From: Ariolimax columbianus
Lineage: Eukaryota; Mollusca; Gastropoda; Stylommatophora; Arionidae
Direction: 5' to 3'
DNA length: 64,000 bases
Assembly (NCBI GenBank): GCA_036924085.1
Contig: JAVGWX010000011.1
Coordinates: 23,884,739-23,948,738 of the forward strand
The notes below the pieces were generated by a model that was not told the DNA's origin, ran no database searches, and saw only the letters and a program-made list of their open reading frames with translations. This document shows positions 54,220 through 63,660 of this stretch, piece by piece. Every line of letters begins with the position of its first letter. The stretch's first letter is position 1. The position numbers were made by a program, and so were the translations under genes.

Positions 54220-54599
54220 ATCAAGCCTAGGGGACTGTCGCTCCGGAGAATGTCTGCACCCAGCGCTCTGCTGTTCAAATCCCTGGCAAATCATAGATCA
54301 AAAAGCTCCAATTCTCTTTGGTAAGTTGTGTCTCTTTGCTCTAAATTGTTCTTGTAGCTACTAGAGCTAGGTTGTCTTGATGATATTTCTTTGGTGACGG
54401 GTTACAGTGGCTCTTCTCATATCTTCAGGTGTGCTTGACAAGGTTGATCGAGGTCATCCTGGCTGTAGGGACATGCGACGCTCTTCAATAAGCTCACTAC
54501 TATGGGGACAGAACTGCCGCGTCCTAGTTAGATTGTAATGACAGGAAATATTTCCAAGAAAAACCTCTTGCAAATTGGGTGGCGGTTCTTGTCGTATCT

Positions 54600-55265
54600 T
54601 TCACCAGACAGTTACATTTTCTGATCAGTATGTTTTCCCTGACTAACACATTCCCATCAGTATGTTTTCCCTGACTAACACATTCCCATCAGTATGTTTT
54701 CCATGACTAACACATTCTCATCAGTATGTTTTCCCTGACTAACACATTCTCATCAGTATGTTTTCCCTGACTAACACATTCTCATCAGTATGTTTTCCCT
54801 GACTAACACATTCTGATCAGTATGTTTTCCCTGACTAACACATTCTCATCAGTATGTTTTCACTGACTAACACATTCTCATCAGTATGTTTTCCCTGACT
54901 AACACATTCTCATCAGTATGTTTTCCCTGACTAACACATTCTCATCAGTATGTTTTCCCTGACTAACACATTCCCATCAGTATGTTTTCCCTGACTAACA
55001 CATTCTCATCAGTATGTTTTCCCTGACTAACACATTCTCATCAGTATGTTTTCCCTGACTAACACATTCTCATCAGTATGTTTTCCCTGACTAACACATT
55101 CTCATCAGTATGTTTCCCTGACTAACACATTCTCATCAGTATGTTTTCCCTGACTAACACATTTTCATCAGTATGTTTTCCCTGGCCCTGACTAACACAG
55201 TCTGATCAGTATGTATTTCCTGGCCCTTACTTACACAGTCTGATCAGTATGTTTCACCTGAACTT
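54600..55265 (+). repeat. 32-bp minisatellite (TE-M core, left)
   Basis: Unit CTCATCAGTATGTTTTCCCT plus GACTAACACATT, about 18 copies, followed by two longer 38-bp-type units. It is a shortened version of the 38-bp TE-M unit. Confidence 0.93.
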
Positions 55266-55274
55266 GATTAACAT

Positions 55275-55913
55275 CTGGGGCTGGTCTCTCGGTGGCTTGA
55301 TTGACTCGCATCCAGTGTTTGTACAGCGATCTCAGTCCCGCCAGGCGGAGTAAGAGTGCTGGCTTGCCTACCAAGCTCGCCAGCCTCTCCCCGGCACTGT
55401 AGCAGGACCAATTTGGTGGAGTCGTACCGCTGGTAAGGGTGCGTTACTGTAGTCCGTATCGAGAAGCTTTGTCAGTTCGTGTGGTTCGTCGGAGGCTAGC
55501 GCGTATAGCCAATCTCGACAGTTCGTCTCGCTTGTGGTCCTTCTCTTGCAATGAGCTTGTGACCGGCAAATGGAAATCAGGAATCGATCGTGCCTAAAGG
55601 CCCTGTCCTCGCCCGACCAACCGGTCGGAGAAGGGCAGGCCAGCAGGCAAAAATCGTCTCCAGTCCGAGTGAAAATCATCGCCGGGGCCGTTGGGATCCG
55701 TTCTGCACAGAGCGCTGCCATCCCTCCCCGAGCGAGCCAGGTCGGTAGGTTGGTGTGTGTATGGGGGTCCCATCCAGGCGGTCCCTAGGTCGACGGAGTG
55801 AGGGACGGAACAACCGTCCGTCCGTCAGTCGGTCCCTGCAGCCGTCCTAGAAAGGCTTTTTACACATCCATCCTTCGCCGACCAGTGTGTGTGGTTCGTC
55901 CGTCTCCGACAGA
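55275..55913 (+). other. probable 5' external transcribed spacer
   Basis: A GC-rich leader ending directly at the first base of the 18S match. It has the run CGTCCGTCCGTCAGTCGGTC and other features usual in pre-rRNA leaders. Spacers are poorly conserved, so the call rests on position and composition. Short open frames across it are not genes. Confidence 0.55.
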
Positions 55914-57010
55914 TATCTGGTTGATCCTGCCAGTAGTCATATGCTTGTCTCAAAGATTAAGCCATGCATGTCTAAGTTCACACTGTCTCACGGTGAAACC
56001 GCGAATGGCTCATTAAATCAGTCGAGGTTCCTTAGATGACACGATCCTACTTGGATAACTGTGGCAATTCTAGAGCTAATACATGCTTACCAAGCTCTGA
56101 CCCTCGCGGAAAGAGCGCTTTTTTAGTTCAAAACCAATCGTCGTTTCCACTCGCGGGTTGCGGCGTCCCCACTGGTGACTCTGGATAACTATGTGCTGAT
56201 CGCATGGCCTCATGTGCCGGCGAAGCATCTTTCAAATGTCTGCCCTATCAAATGTCGATGGTACGTGACATGCCTACCATGTTTATAACGGGTAATGGGG
56301 AATCAGGGTTCGAATCCGGAGAGGGAGCATGAGAAACGACTACCACGTCCAAGGAAGGCAGCAGGCGCGCAGCTTACCCACTCCCGGCACGGGGAGGTAG
56401 TGACGAACAATAACAATACGGGACTCTTTCGAGGCCCCGTAATTGGAATGAGTGCACTTTAAACCCTTTAACGAGGATCAATTGGAGGGCAAGTCTGGTG
56501 CCAGCAGCCGCGGTAATTCCAGCTCCAATAGCGTATATTAAAGTTGTTGCAGTTAAAAAGCCCGTAGTTGAATTTCAGGCGCAGGCGGGCGGTCCGGCTC
56601 GCGTTGTAACCGGCGCGTTTACTTTGAAAAAATTAGAGTGTTCAAGGCAGGCCTCGGCTGCCTGAATAATGGTGCATGGAATAATGGAATAGGACCTCGG
56701 TTCTATGGTGTTGGTTTTCGGAACTGGAGGTAATGATTAACAGGAACAAACTGTTGCATTCGTATTGCGGCGTTAGAGGTGAAATTCTTGGATCGCCGCA
56801 AGACGAGCTACTGCGAAAGCATTTGTCAAGAATGTTTTCATTAATCAAGAACGAAAGTCAGAGGCGCGAAGACGATCAGATACCGTCGTAGTTCTGACCA
56901 TAAACGATGCGGACTAGCGATCCGCAGGAGTTGCTTCAATGACTCTGCGGGCAGCTTCCGGGAAACAGGAAACCAAAGTGTTTGGGTTCCGGGGGAAGTA
57001 TGGTTGCAAA

Positions 57011-57042
<32 letters not shown>

Positions 57043-57122
57043 TACCAGGAGTGGAGCCTGCGGCTTAATTTGACTCAACACGCCAACACTGAAATGATTG
57101 ACAGGCCGAGAACACTTTCGTT
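55914..57122 (+). rRNA. 18S rRNA, 5' two-thirds, truncated pseudogene
   Basis: Starts TATCTGGTTGATCCTGCCAG and continues with ATATGCTTGTCTCAAAGATT, TGGTGCCAGCAGCCGCGGTA, GAGGTGAAATTCTTGGATCG and GGCTTAATTTGACTCAACAC. About 1.2 kb of the usual 1.8 kb is present. The 3' end is missing after the block following GACTCAACACG, which is itself missing about 20 nt. Changes at normally fixed sites suggest a pseudogene: an extra AGGAAAC near 56967-56973, two extra bases in CCTCATGTGCCGG near 56208-56220, and AAAGCCCGTAGTTG for AAAGCTCGTAGTTG. Confidence 0.9.
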
Positions 57123-57605
57123 GGGTCTAATAGGCAACGTGTGCTGGTATTAGACCCTCGGAAGACAGGTCAGTTTTACCCTACTAATGACAGGGCGTTG
57201 CTACGGAAATTCTGCTCAATTCGAGAGGAGTCGGAGGTCTCAGACACTTGGTCCTCGTGCCTGGCTGATAAGCCAATGGTGGGAGGCTACCATCTGAGGG
57301 ATTACGGCCGAACGCCTCTAAGCCGGAATCCCACCCTGAATCTCAGAACCACTGGAACGGGAGGCAACGACATGGTTGAGACCTGGCCCTCGCATCTCAG
57401 CCCGACCCGGTCGAGCCGCAGAAAAGGGTCTCTGCCGTTCCGCCGATCAAAGCGGGCGGGGAGCTGCTTGATATTCACCCCATACGGGGTTGAGGTGTGA
57501 AACCACTAGTAAAAGACTTAGTTCTCGGTCGGGGTGTCGTAAGCAGTAGAGCAGCCACCTCACTGCGGACTATTGAGACTCAGACCTTAATCATGAGATA
57601 TGTCC
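57123..57605 (+). rRNA. 28S rRNA, 3' end, fused to 18S
   Basis: Recognisable 28S blocks in order: CTAATAGGCAACGTG, GAAGACAGGTCAGTTTTACC, GAGCCAATG-like AAGCCAATGGTGGGAGGCTA, CCATCTGAGGGATTACG, CGAACGCCTCTAAGCCGGAA, and near the end TCGGTCGGGGTGTCGTAAGC, AGTAGAGCAGCCACCTCACT and GACTATTGAGACTCAG. This is the last about 480 nt of large-subunit rRNA, with the central variable part altered. It follows 18S sequence directly, so 18S 3' end, ITS1, 5.8S, ITS2 and most of 28S are absent. Divergence is greater than in the 18S part. Confidence 0.85.
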
Positions 57606-57956
57606 GCAAACCAGGCAAACATCATCTCCGTGCCATGACCAGGCTTGTCCCCTGGTTAAAGGCACTCTTGCCTCGCTTTTTACCTATGTCTGCTATCAGT
57701 CATCCAAATGGACGCAGAAGAGATGCAGGCCAGCGGACATTCCACCTCTGCCCTATTGGGACAACCTCCCAGGTGACGGGGAATGCTAGGCGTACTATCA
57801 CTGCAGATGAGCCGAGAAAATAAAGGGAGCAAAGAGATACCTCACTCACATGCATATGCTATGTTTCTGGCAGGACGTGACGATCCTGGGACACAGACAC
57901 ACTGGACTGCCTCTCTTCCGGGATAGTACAAACTAGTACATAGTCCATATCATATC
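57606..57956 (+). other. unassigned segment after 28S end
   Basis: It could be a 3' external spacer or the 3' part of an unknown retroelement. It ends with ATCATATCATATCAT, a short pentamer repeat like those that end LINEs or SINEs. No domain in the 108-codon frame (57497-57823). Confidence 0.4.
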
Positions 57957-58207
57957 ATATCATTGCCAAACCCTATAGACACGAGTGGGGAAGACTCGAT
58001 AGTCCTGCAACACAACTTCCGTAAGAGAGACAACTCTGACCAAAAACAGCTCCTGCCTTGCAGATAGGCTGACAGCCAAAGGGTAAGGAGGGCATCCCTA
58101 CAGAAACGCCTGTTGAAATCGGATGCACTGGGCCACAGGCTTAACAACGCAACACAGTGCAACGTATATCGCTGTAACCAGCGTACGGAGAAGAAGAAGA
58201 AGAAGAA
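57957..58207 (+). mobile_element. SINE A-like 3' module with (GAA)n tail
   Basis: Contains GAAATCGGATGCACTGGGCC, ACAGGCTTAACAAC and ACACAGTGCAACG, the SINE A core, then GTAACCAGCGTACGGAGAAG and (GAA)n. It lacks a clear tRNA-like head. Confidence 0.6.
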
Positions 58208-58208
58208 G

Positions 58209-59045
58209 ATTAACATAGTCTGATCAGTATGTTTCACCTGACCTTGACTAACATAGTCTGATCAGTATGTTTTCATTGGCCCTGACTAACATAGTCTGGT
58301 CAATATGTTTTCCCTGGCCCTGACTACTATAGTCTGATCAATATGTTTTCCCTGGCCCTGACTAACACATTCTGATCAGTATGTTTTCCCTGGCCCTTAC
58401 TAACACAGTCTGATCAGTATGTTTTCCCTGGCCCTTACTAACACAGTCTGATCAGTATGTTTCACCTGACCTTGATTAACATAGTCTGATCAGTATGTTT
58501 AACCTGACCTTGACTAACATAGTCTGATCAATATGTTTTCCCTGACCCAGACTACTATAGTCTGATCAATATGTTTTCCCTGGCCCAGACTACTATAGTC
58601 TGATCAATATGTTTTCCCTGGACCTGACTAACACAGTCTGATCAGCATGTTTCACCTGACCCTGACTAACATAGTCTTAACAGTACGTTTTGCCTGACCT
58701 CGACTAACATAAAATGAACAATATGTTTCACCTGACTCCGATTAATCTAGAATGAACAATATGTTTCACCTGACACTGACTAACATAGCCTAATTAGTAC
58801 ATTTCACCTGACCCTAACATAGCCTAATCAGTACGTTTTGCCTGACCTTGACTAACATAAAATGAACAATATGTTTCACATAACTCTGACTAATTTTCTC
58901 TGATCAGTACGTTTCACCTGCCATTGACTAACATATGATTAGAATGTTTCACCTGACCCTGACTAACATAGTCTGAGCAGTACGTTTTTCCTAACCCTGA
59001 CTAACAAAGCCTGATCAGTATGTTTCACCTGACCGGACATTAGTT
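58209..59045 (+). repeat. 38-bp minisatellite (TE-M core, right)
   Basis: Unit CTGATCAGTATGTTTCACCT plus GACCCTGACTAACATAGT with TTTTCCCTGGCCC variants, about 22 copies, more diverged than the left array. Confidence 0.92.
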
Positions 59046-59214
59046 TTCCTCACCCCATCTCGGTTGACAGTCTCGAACAGCCTGTGAAAAGTGTGGAAAA
59101 ATGTCTGATAGGTTTGCTGGGGATCTCTTATGCCTGAGGAAAGCTACTACAACTCGCCACGTGACGTCCATTTCTATTTGCACAAAAGAGTAAACTGTCT
59201 AATGGTGGGCATTC

Positions 59215-60024
59215 TTCTTCTTCCTCTTCTTCTTCATCGTACGCAGTCAGACAGTAACCATTATTTTTTCGAAAAAAACAGCCGTCATCCTGAGGCTGTC
59301 GACACTGCCATAGAGCTTGTCTAGTATTGCCACTAGTGATGGCCACATCTGCTCTCTCTGATCCTCGTATGTTGGGCAGTTTTGCAGCAAATGCTCAGCG
59401 GTCATTTTTCCGGTACCACACGGGCATCGTCGGTGCCACCAATCTTCAATTTGTTGAATAGGTGGTACCTCAGTCTATTGTGGCCTGTGCGAAGTCTGAA
59501 GACCACGACCTGCTCTCATACTAGTATCTGGTTGTGGTAGTTTTTAACCTTCTTTTGCCAGTCTGTCTGCCTCCTCGTTGCCTTGGATGTTGCAGTGAGA
59601 TGGAACCCACTGCACCACTACCCTTTTTGGTGCGGCCTGCTGGCATAGTTGACAGAGTACTGCTCTTAAATCATTAAGTTCAGTATTTTTCTGGCTTTTT
59701 AGTGCTGTGACTACGGCCAGAGCATCTGTAAGCAGGACTATGTGGCTTTCATTCCTTTTATCTGTCACCATTTCTTCCACTGCCGCCCTCAGTGCCTCTG
59801 CCTCTGCTCTGAAATTGCTTGTGTATTTTTTCCAGTAGCGAATGACAGTGTTATTTTTCTGCCATTTGGTAGGTTCAGAAATGCTCCTGCCCCTCCATTC
59901 TGTGTTGTATTTGTTACGGAACCGTCGGTGTATGCATGGGTCCAGTCCATGCTTGGGTAGTTTTCCGTTATGTAACTCAGGGTAGTATCTCTTCTTTCTT
60001 TTTCAGACTGGCAGTTTTTGTTTT
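59215..60024 (-). mobile_element. LINE1 copy inserted in TE-M tip
   Basis: An 810-bp 5'-truncated LINE1. TSD AATGGTGGGCATTC at 59201-59214 and AATGATGGGCATTC at 60025-60038 (13/14). On the minus strand: the DTTLS...YPSMDW linker without the frameshift seen at 27.3 kb, HAYTDGS, VLLTDALAV and NEEADRLAKEG, then a deletion of about 75 bp after DTSM, and REQVVVFRLRTGH, TAEHLLQNCP, (GAA)n. Confidence 0.93.
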
Positions 60025-60052
60025 AATGATGGGCATTCAACAACAACAAAAA

Positions 60053-60520
60053 CTGTTTGCCAGATACTCAGTTACAACTTTGGTGGGCAGGAACATGCAT
60101 CGACCAGTTCTCGATCTAGCCATCGTGTCCTTGCTACATCAATCAAAAACCTGTCAGCCTCACATGGAGCATAGGTCTTCAACAAATACATACAAAGTCA
60201 TCAAACGCTTAACTGTCTATGTATGTTTTAGTTTGTGTGGCTTAATGTTCAGAATGAATTAACTAGTCCCAAACTCAACCCTCCTTAATCGCCTACTTTG
60301 ACTTGCCTGTCAGGTTACAGTTCTAATAGTATATGCTTTCCTGTCGGGCTCCGGTAACACTTCTTATTAAGAAAGGAAAAATAAACCTAAATCTTCTTAA
60401 TATGCAATTTGCTATATATAACTAACCAGGGTTGTGAATATGATTAGCAATTTCATCTTGAAAAACAAAGTACTAGTGAAACCTGCACTTAAGAACACTT
60501 AGCGAATTTCGCTCAGGCTT
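60053..60520. other. no gene recognised
   Basis: Unassigned; no motif or repeat recognised. Confidence 0.45.
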
Positions 60521-60524
60521 CCTA

Positions 60525-60660
60525 CAAGGAGTGTCAAAGTCGTTAGAGCTCTTACTTCTGACGTCAAGGTTAGCGGGTTTGTTCTGCGGTAACGACACTC
60601 TATAATCTAAGCCAGCTGTCAATTGGTACCTGCCTTACTGTCAGGGACGACAGAGCAGCG
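60525..60660 (+). mobile_element. possible tRNA-like SINE head
   Basis: GTCGTTAGAGCTCTTACTTC resembles an A box and AGCGGGTTTGTTCTGC a B box at tRNA-like spacing. Family unknown. Confidence 0.35.
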
Positions 60661-60828
60661 ATAGAGAGAATTGATCAGCCGACGTGACACACAACTCTGA
60701 GACCACAAACAATGACGTCTCTGACACTTCATCCTCGATGGCAGTGTTTGCTATGGGATTGTCTCTATCTTTTCTTTTATTCAAAAGAGGCTAACTGTAA
60801 TATTCCGTGAAACCAAACACTTAAATAC
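60660..60828. other. no gene recognised
   Basis: Short unassigned spacer. Confidence 0.4.
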
Positions 60829-60829
60829 A

Positions 60830-62845
60830 CTTGTTGTTTGAGTTGTTGTTTGTGTTGTTGTATGTTGTATATGTTGTGTGTTGTTGTTTGTATTGTACGT
60901 GTTGTTGTAGATGTTGTTGTTTGTGTTGTTGTTTATGACGTTCTTGCTGCTGTTGATAGTTCTGTTGTTGATGTTGCTATTATTTTCTGTGTTGTTGTGT
61001 GTTATTGTTTGTGTTGTAGGTGCTGTATGTATTGTTGTTTGTGTTGTTGTGTGGGTTGTTATTTGTGTTGTAGGTGTTGTGTGTGTTGTTGTTTGTGTTG
61101 TTGTTTGGGTTGTTGTTTGTGTTGTGTGTGTTGTTCTTTGTGTTGTAGTTGTTGTTGTAGGTGTTGTGTGTGTTGTTGTGTGTGTTGTTCTTTGTGTTGT
61201 TGTTTTTGACATTGGTGCTGCTGTTGTTAGTTCTGTTGTTGCTGTTGCTATTGTTATTCATGTTGTTGTGTGTGTGTTGTTGTTTAGGTTCTTGTTCAGG
61301 TTGTTGTTTGTATTGTTGTTTGTGTTGTTGTTTGTGTTCTTGTATTTGATGTTGGTGTTGCTGTTGTTAGTTCTGTTGTTGTTCTTGCTCTTATTCTTCA
61401 TGTTGTTGTTTGTGTTGTTGTTTGTGTTCTTGTATGTGTTGTGTTGTTGTTTGTGTTGATTGTTTTGTTTGTGTTAGTTGTGTTATTGTTTGTGTTGGTT
61501 GTTTGTGTTGGTTGTTTGTGTTGTTGTTTGTGTTGTTGTTTGTGTTGTTGTTTGTATTATATTTTACGTTGGAATTGCTGTAGTTAGTTCTGCTGTTGCT
61601 ATAGTTGTTTGTGTTGCTGCTGTTGTAATTAACACTAAAGTTCGTAATGCTGGTGTTGTTGCTGCTGCTGTTTTTGCTGCTTGTGTTGTTATATTTGACA
61701 TTGGTATTGTTGTAGGTGGTGGTGTGTTTGTTGGTGATCTTGTTGCTCTTGAACTTGCTGTTTGTATTGTTGATGTTTGTGTTGGTGTTGTTATTATTGG
61801 CGTGGTGTTATTGGTATTGCTGTTAATGTTGTTATTGTTGCCGGGATGTGTTGGTGCTGTTGTTGGTGGTACTCTTGTTATTGGTGCCATGGTGTTGTAG
61901 TTGTTGGTGTATCTGTTGGTTTTAATCTTGTTATTAGTGTCGTGGAGGTGTTTGTGTTAGGTTGTTATTAATGTCATTGTGATGGTGTTGTTGTTAGTGC
62001 TGTTATCGTGATGTTGCAGTTGGTGTTATTATTGGCAGTTCGATGTTGTTGATATTGGTGCTAGTGTTGTTACTAATGTCATTCTGATGGTGTTAGTGTT
62101 GTTATTTGCAGTGCTATTTTGTTGATGTTGGTGTTAATGTTGTTATTAATGTCATGGTGATGATGTTGTTGTTAGTGTTGTTTTTGATGTTGTCGTCCTG
62201 TTGGTGTTGTTATTGACAGTTCGGTGGTGTAACTGTTGGTGTTAATGCTGTCATTAACGTGATGGTGTTGTTGTTAGTGTTGTTATTGATGTTGTCGTAT
62301 TGTTGCTATTGGTGTTGTAATTAGTGGTGGAGGTTTTGTTGATGCTCGTTTTGGTGGTTCAGTTGGTGTTTGTGCCGTAGTAGTGTTGGTGTTAATGCTG
62401 TCATTAACGTGATGGTGTTGTTGTTAGTGTTGTTATTGATGTTGTCGTATTTTTGCTATTGGTGGTGTAATTAGTGGTGGAGGTTTTGTTGATGCTCGTT
62501 TTGGTGGTTCAGTTGGTGTTGGTGCTGTGGTAGTGTTGGTGTTGTTTTATTGTTCTACATGATGTTCTCTTGTGTGTTACTGTTTCTTACATTGTTGTTG
62601 TTTTTTTGTGTTGTAGTTGTTGCTGGCTGACGTTGCAGTTTGTGCCGTGATGTTGGTCTAAATGCTGTAGTTTTGTTTGTGTTATTTGTGTTGTTGTTAC
62701 TGTTTCTGGTATTTGTGTAATTGTTGATGACGGTGTTGTTGAGGTTGTTGTTGACGTAATTTTTGTTGTTGATGGTGTTGTTGAATTTGTTTCTGTTATT
62801 ATTGTTGTTGCTGGTGTTGTTGGTTGTGTTGGTTATGGCTTGGCT
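60830..62845 (+). repeat. TTG-rich (TGTTGT)n low-complexity tract
   Basis: About 2 kb in which one strand is almost only T and G, built on TGTTGTTTG and TGTTGGTG words. Internal near-duplications occur, for example TGTCATTAACGTGATGGTGT at about 62249 and 62399. Val/Leu/Cys-rich plus frames and Asn/Thr-rich minus frames are not genes. Confidence 0.9.
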
Positions 62846-62849
62846 TGGC

Positions 62850-63265
62850 TTTGTTCGTTCTCAATCTCCCGCTACCAAACCCTGAAAGGGCTTAAGTAGC
62901 AGACTGTAGTCCAGAGAAAGGGATGCGTTGTGTCGTAGTTAACAGCTTTACTACGATATTTGCACCTTTTGATCCAACACATCCGACGTCAGCAAGAATT
63001 TTTTGAGTACCGGGTTAGCATTCCCTCTTCGATCCTTCTCCTTAGCCAGTCTGCCCTGCTGCAGCCTGTTATCCAGAATCACCGCGTGGAGGTGTAGAAG
63101 GGTCTTGGCAGCTCTGGTTCGCTGGCCCTGATGCTAGGAGTCAGCTATGGGTCGCTGACCGCTGCAGCTCATGCGCTGCTGAGCTCTGGTTCGCTGGCTA
63201 TGACGCTAGCAGTTAGCTATGGGTCGCTGACCACTGCAGCTCATGCGCTACTCAGCATCTTGATC
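62850..63265 (-). mobile_element. SINE C copy with internal 75-bp duplication
   Basis: Reverse-complement SINE C from GCTTGGCTTTGTTCGTTCTC to CTCAGCATCTTGATCCC. The part CAGCTCTGGTTCGCTGGC... to ...GCAGCTCATGCGCT occurs twice in tandem (63110-63180 and 63181-63255). The SINE interrupts the TTG-rich tract. Confidence 0.8.
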
Positions 63266-63269
63266 CCTT

Positions 63270-63660
63270 ATGTGTTGGTTATGAAATTGTTGCTAACGTT
63301 TTTGTTGTTGACGTTGTTATTGATGTCGTAGTGTTGTTATTGGTGTTGTTGGCATTGTTGCTAGTGTTTTTGTTAATGTTATTTGTTAGTGTTTGTTGTT
63401 AATGTTGTAGCGTTGTTAGTGGTACTGGTGTTTTTTGTGTTGTTATTGGTAGTGTTGTAAGTGTTTTTGCTTGTGCTGTTAATGGGGTTGGTATTGGTGT
63501 TGTTGTTAGTGAACATGCTGCGGACGTTGTTGTTGTTGTGGACTAAGTTGTTAATGGTTTTTCTGCTTTTGTTCCTACTGTTATTTGTTAGTGTTGTTAT
63601 TGGCATCGTAGTGTTGTTAGTGTTATTGCTGTTGTTAATATTGTTGCTTTTGCTATTAGT
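63270..63660 (+). repeat. TTG-rich tract continued
   Basis: Same composition as before the SINE, which supports insertion of the SINE into an older tract. Confidence 0.85.

Larger units (their letters stand above)
55275..58207 (+). mobile_element. (GAA)-tailed insert carrying rDNA chimera
   Basis: A 2933-bp stretch unlike the array on either side. It is bounded by GATTAACAT at 55266-55274 and 58208-58216, a possible 9-bp TSD, although the array itself contains GATTAACAT-like words. It ends GCGTACGGAGAAGAAGAAG, like the LINE1 end TGCGTACGAAGAAGAAG. Contents in order: GC-rich leader, 18S 5' part, 28S 3' part, unassigned segment, SINE-like module, (GAA)n. Confidence 0.6.
54345..60052. mobile_element. 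large TE-M composite with nested rDNA insert and LINE1
   Basis: The left arm (54345-54600) has GACGGGTTACAGTGGCTCTT and CTCATATCTTC. The right arm (about 59050-59214 and 60039-60052) is inverted: its reverse complement has GGCGAGTTGTAGTAGCTTTC and ends in the AATGCCCACCATTAGACAG and TTGTTGTTG tip. Between them are a 32-bp array, a 2.9-kb rDNA-bearing insert and a 38-bp array. The right tip is split by LINE1 (59215-60024). No transposase frame is seen. Confidence 0.55.

Noticed and set aside
54600..55265. CRISPR-like regular repeats
   Set aside because: Units abut without unique spacers and the setting is eukaryotic. This and the other arrays are minisatellites.
55798..57823. Several 70-119 codon frames over the rDNA region
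   Set aside because: They overlap recognisable 18S, 28S and spacer sequence in the RNA-coding orientation and have no protein domain.
60781..61900. Cys/Val-rich and Asn/Thr-rich frames of 93-182 codons
   Set aside because: Translations of TTG-rich low-complexity DNA on either strand.
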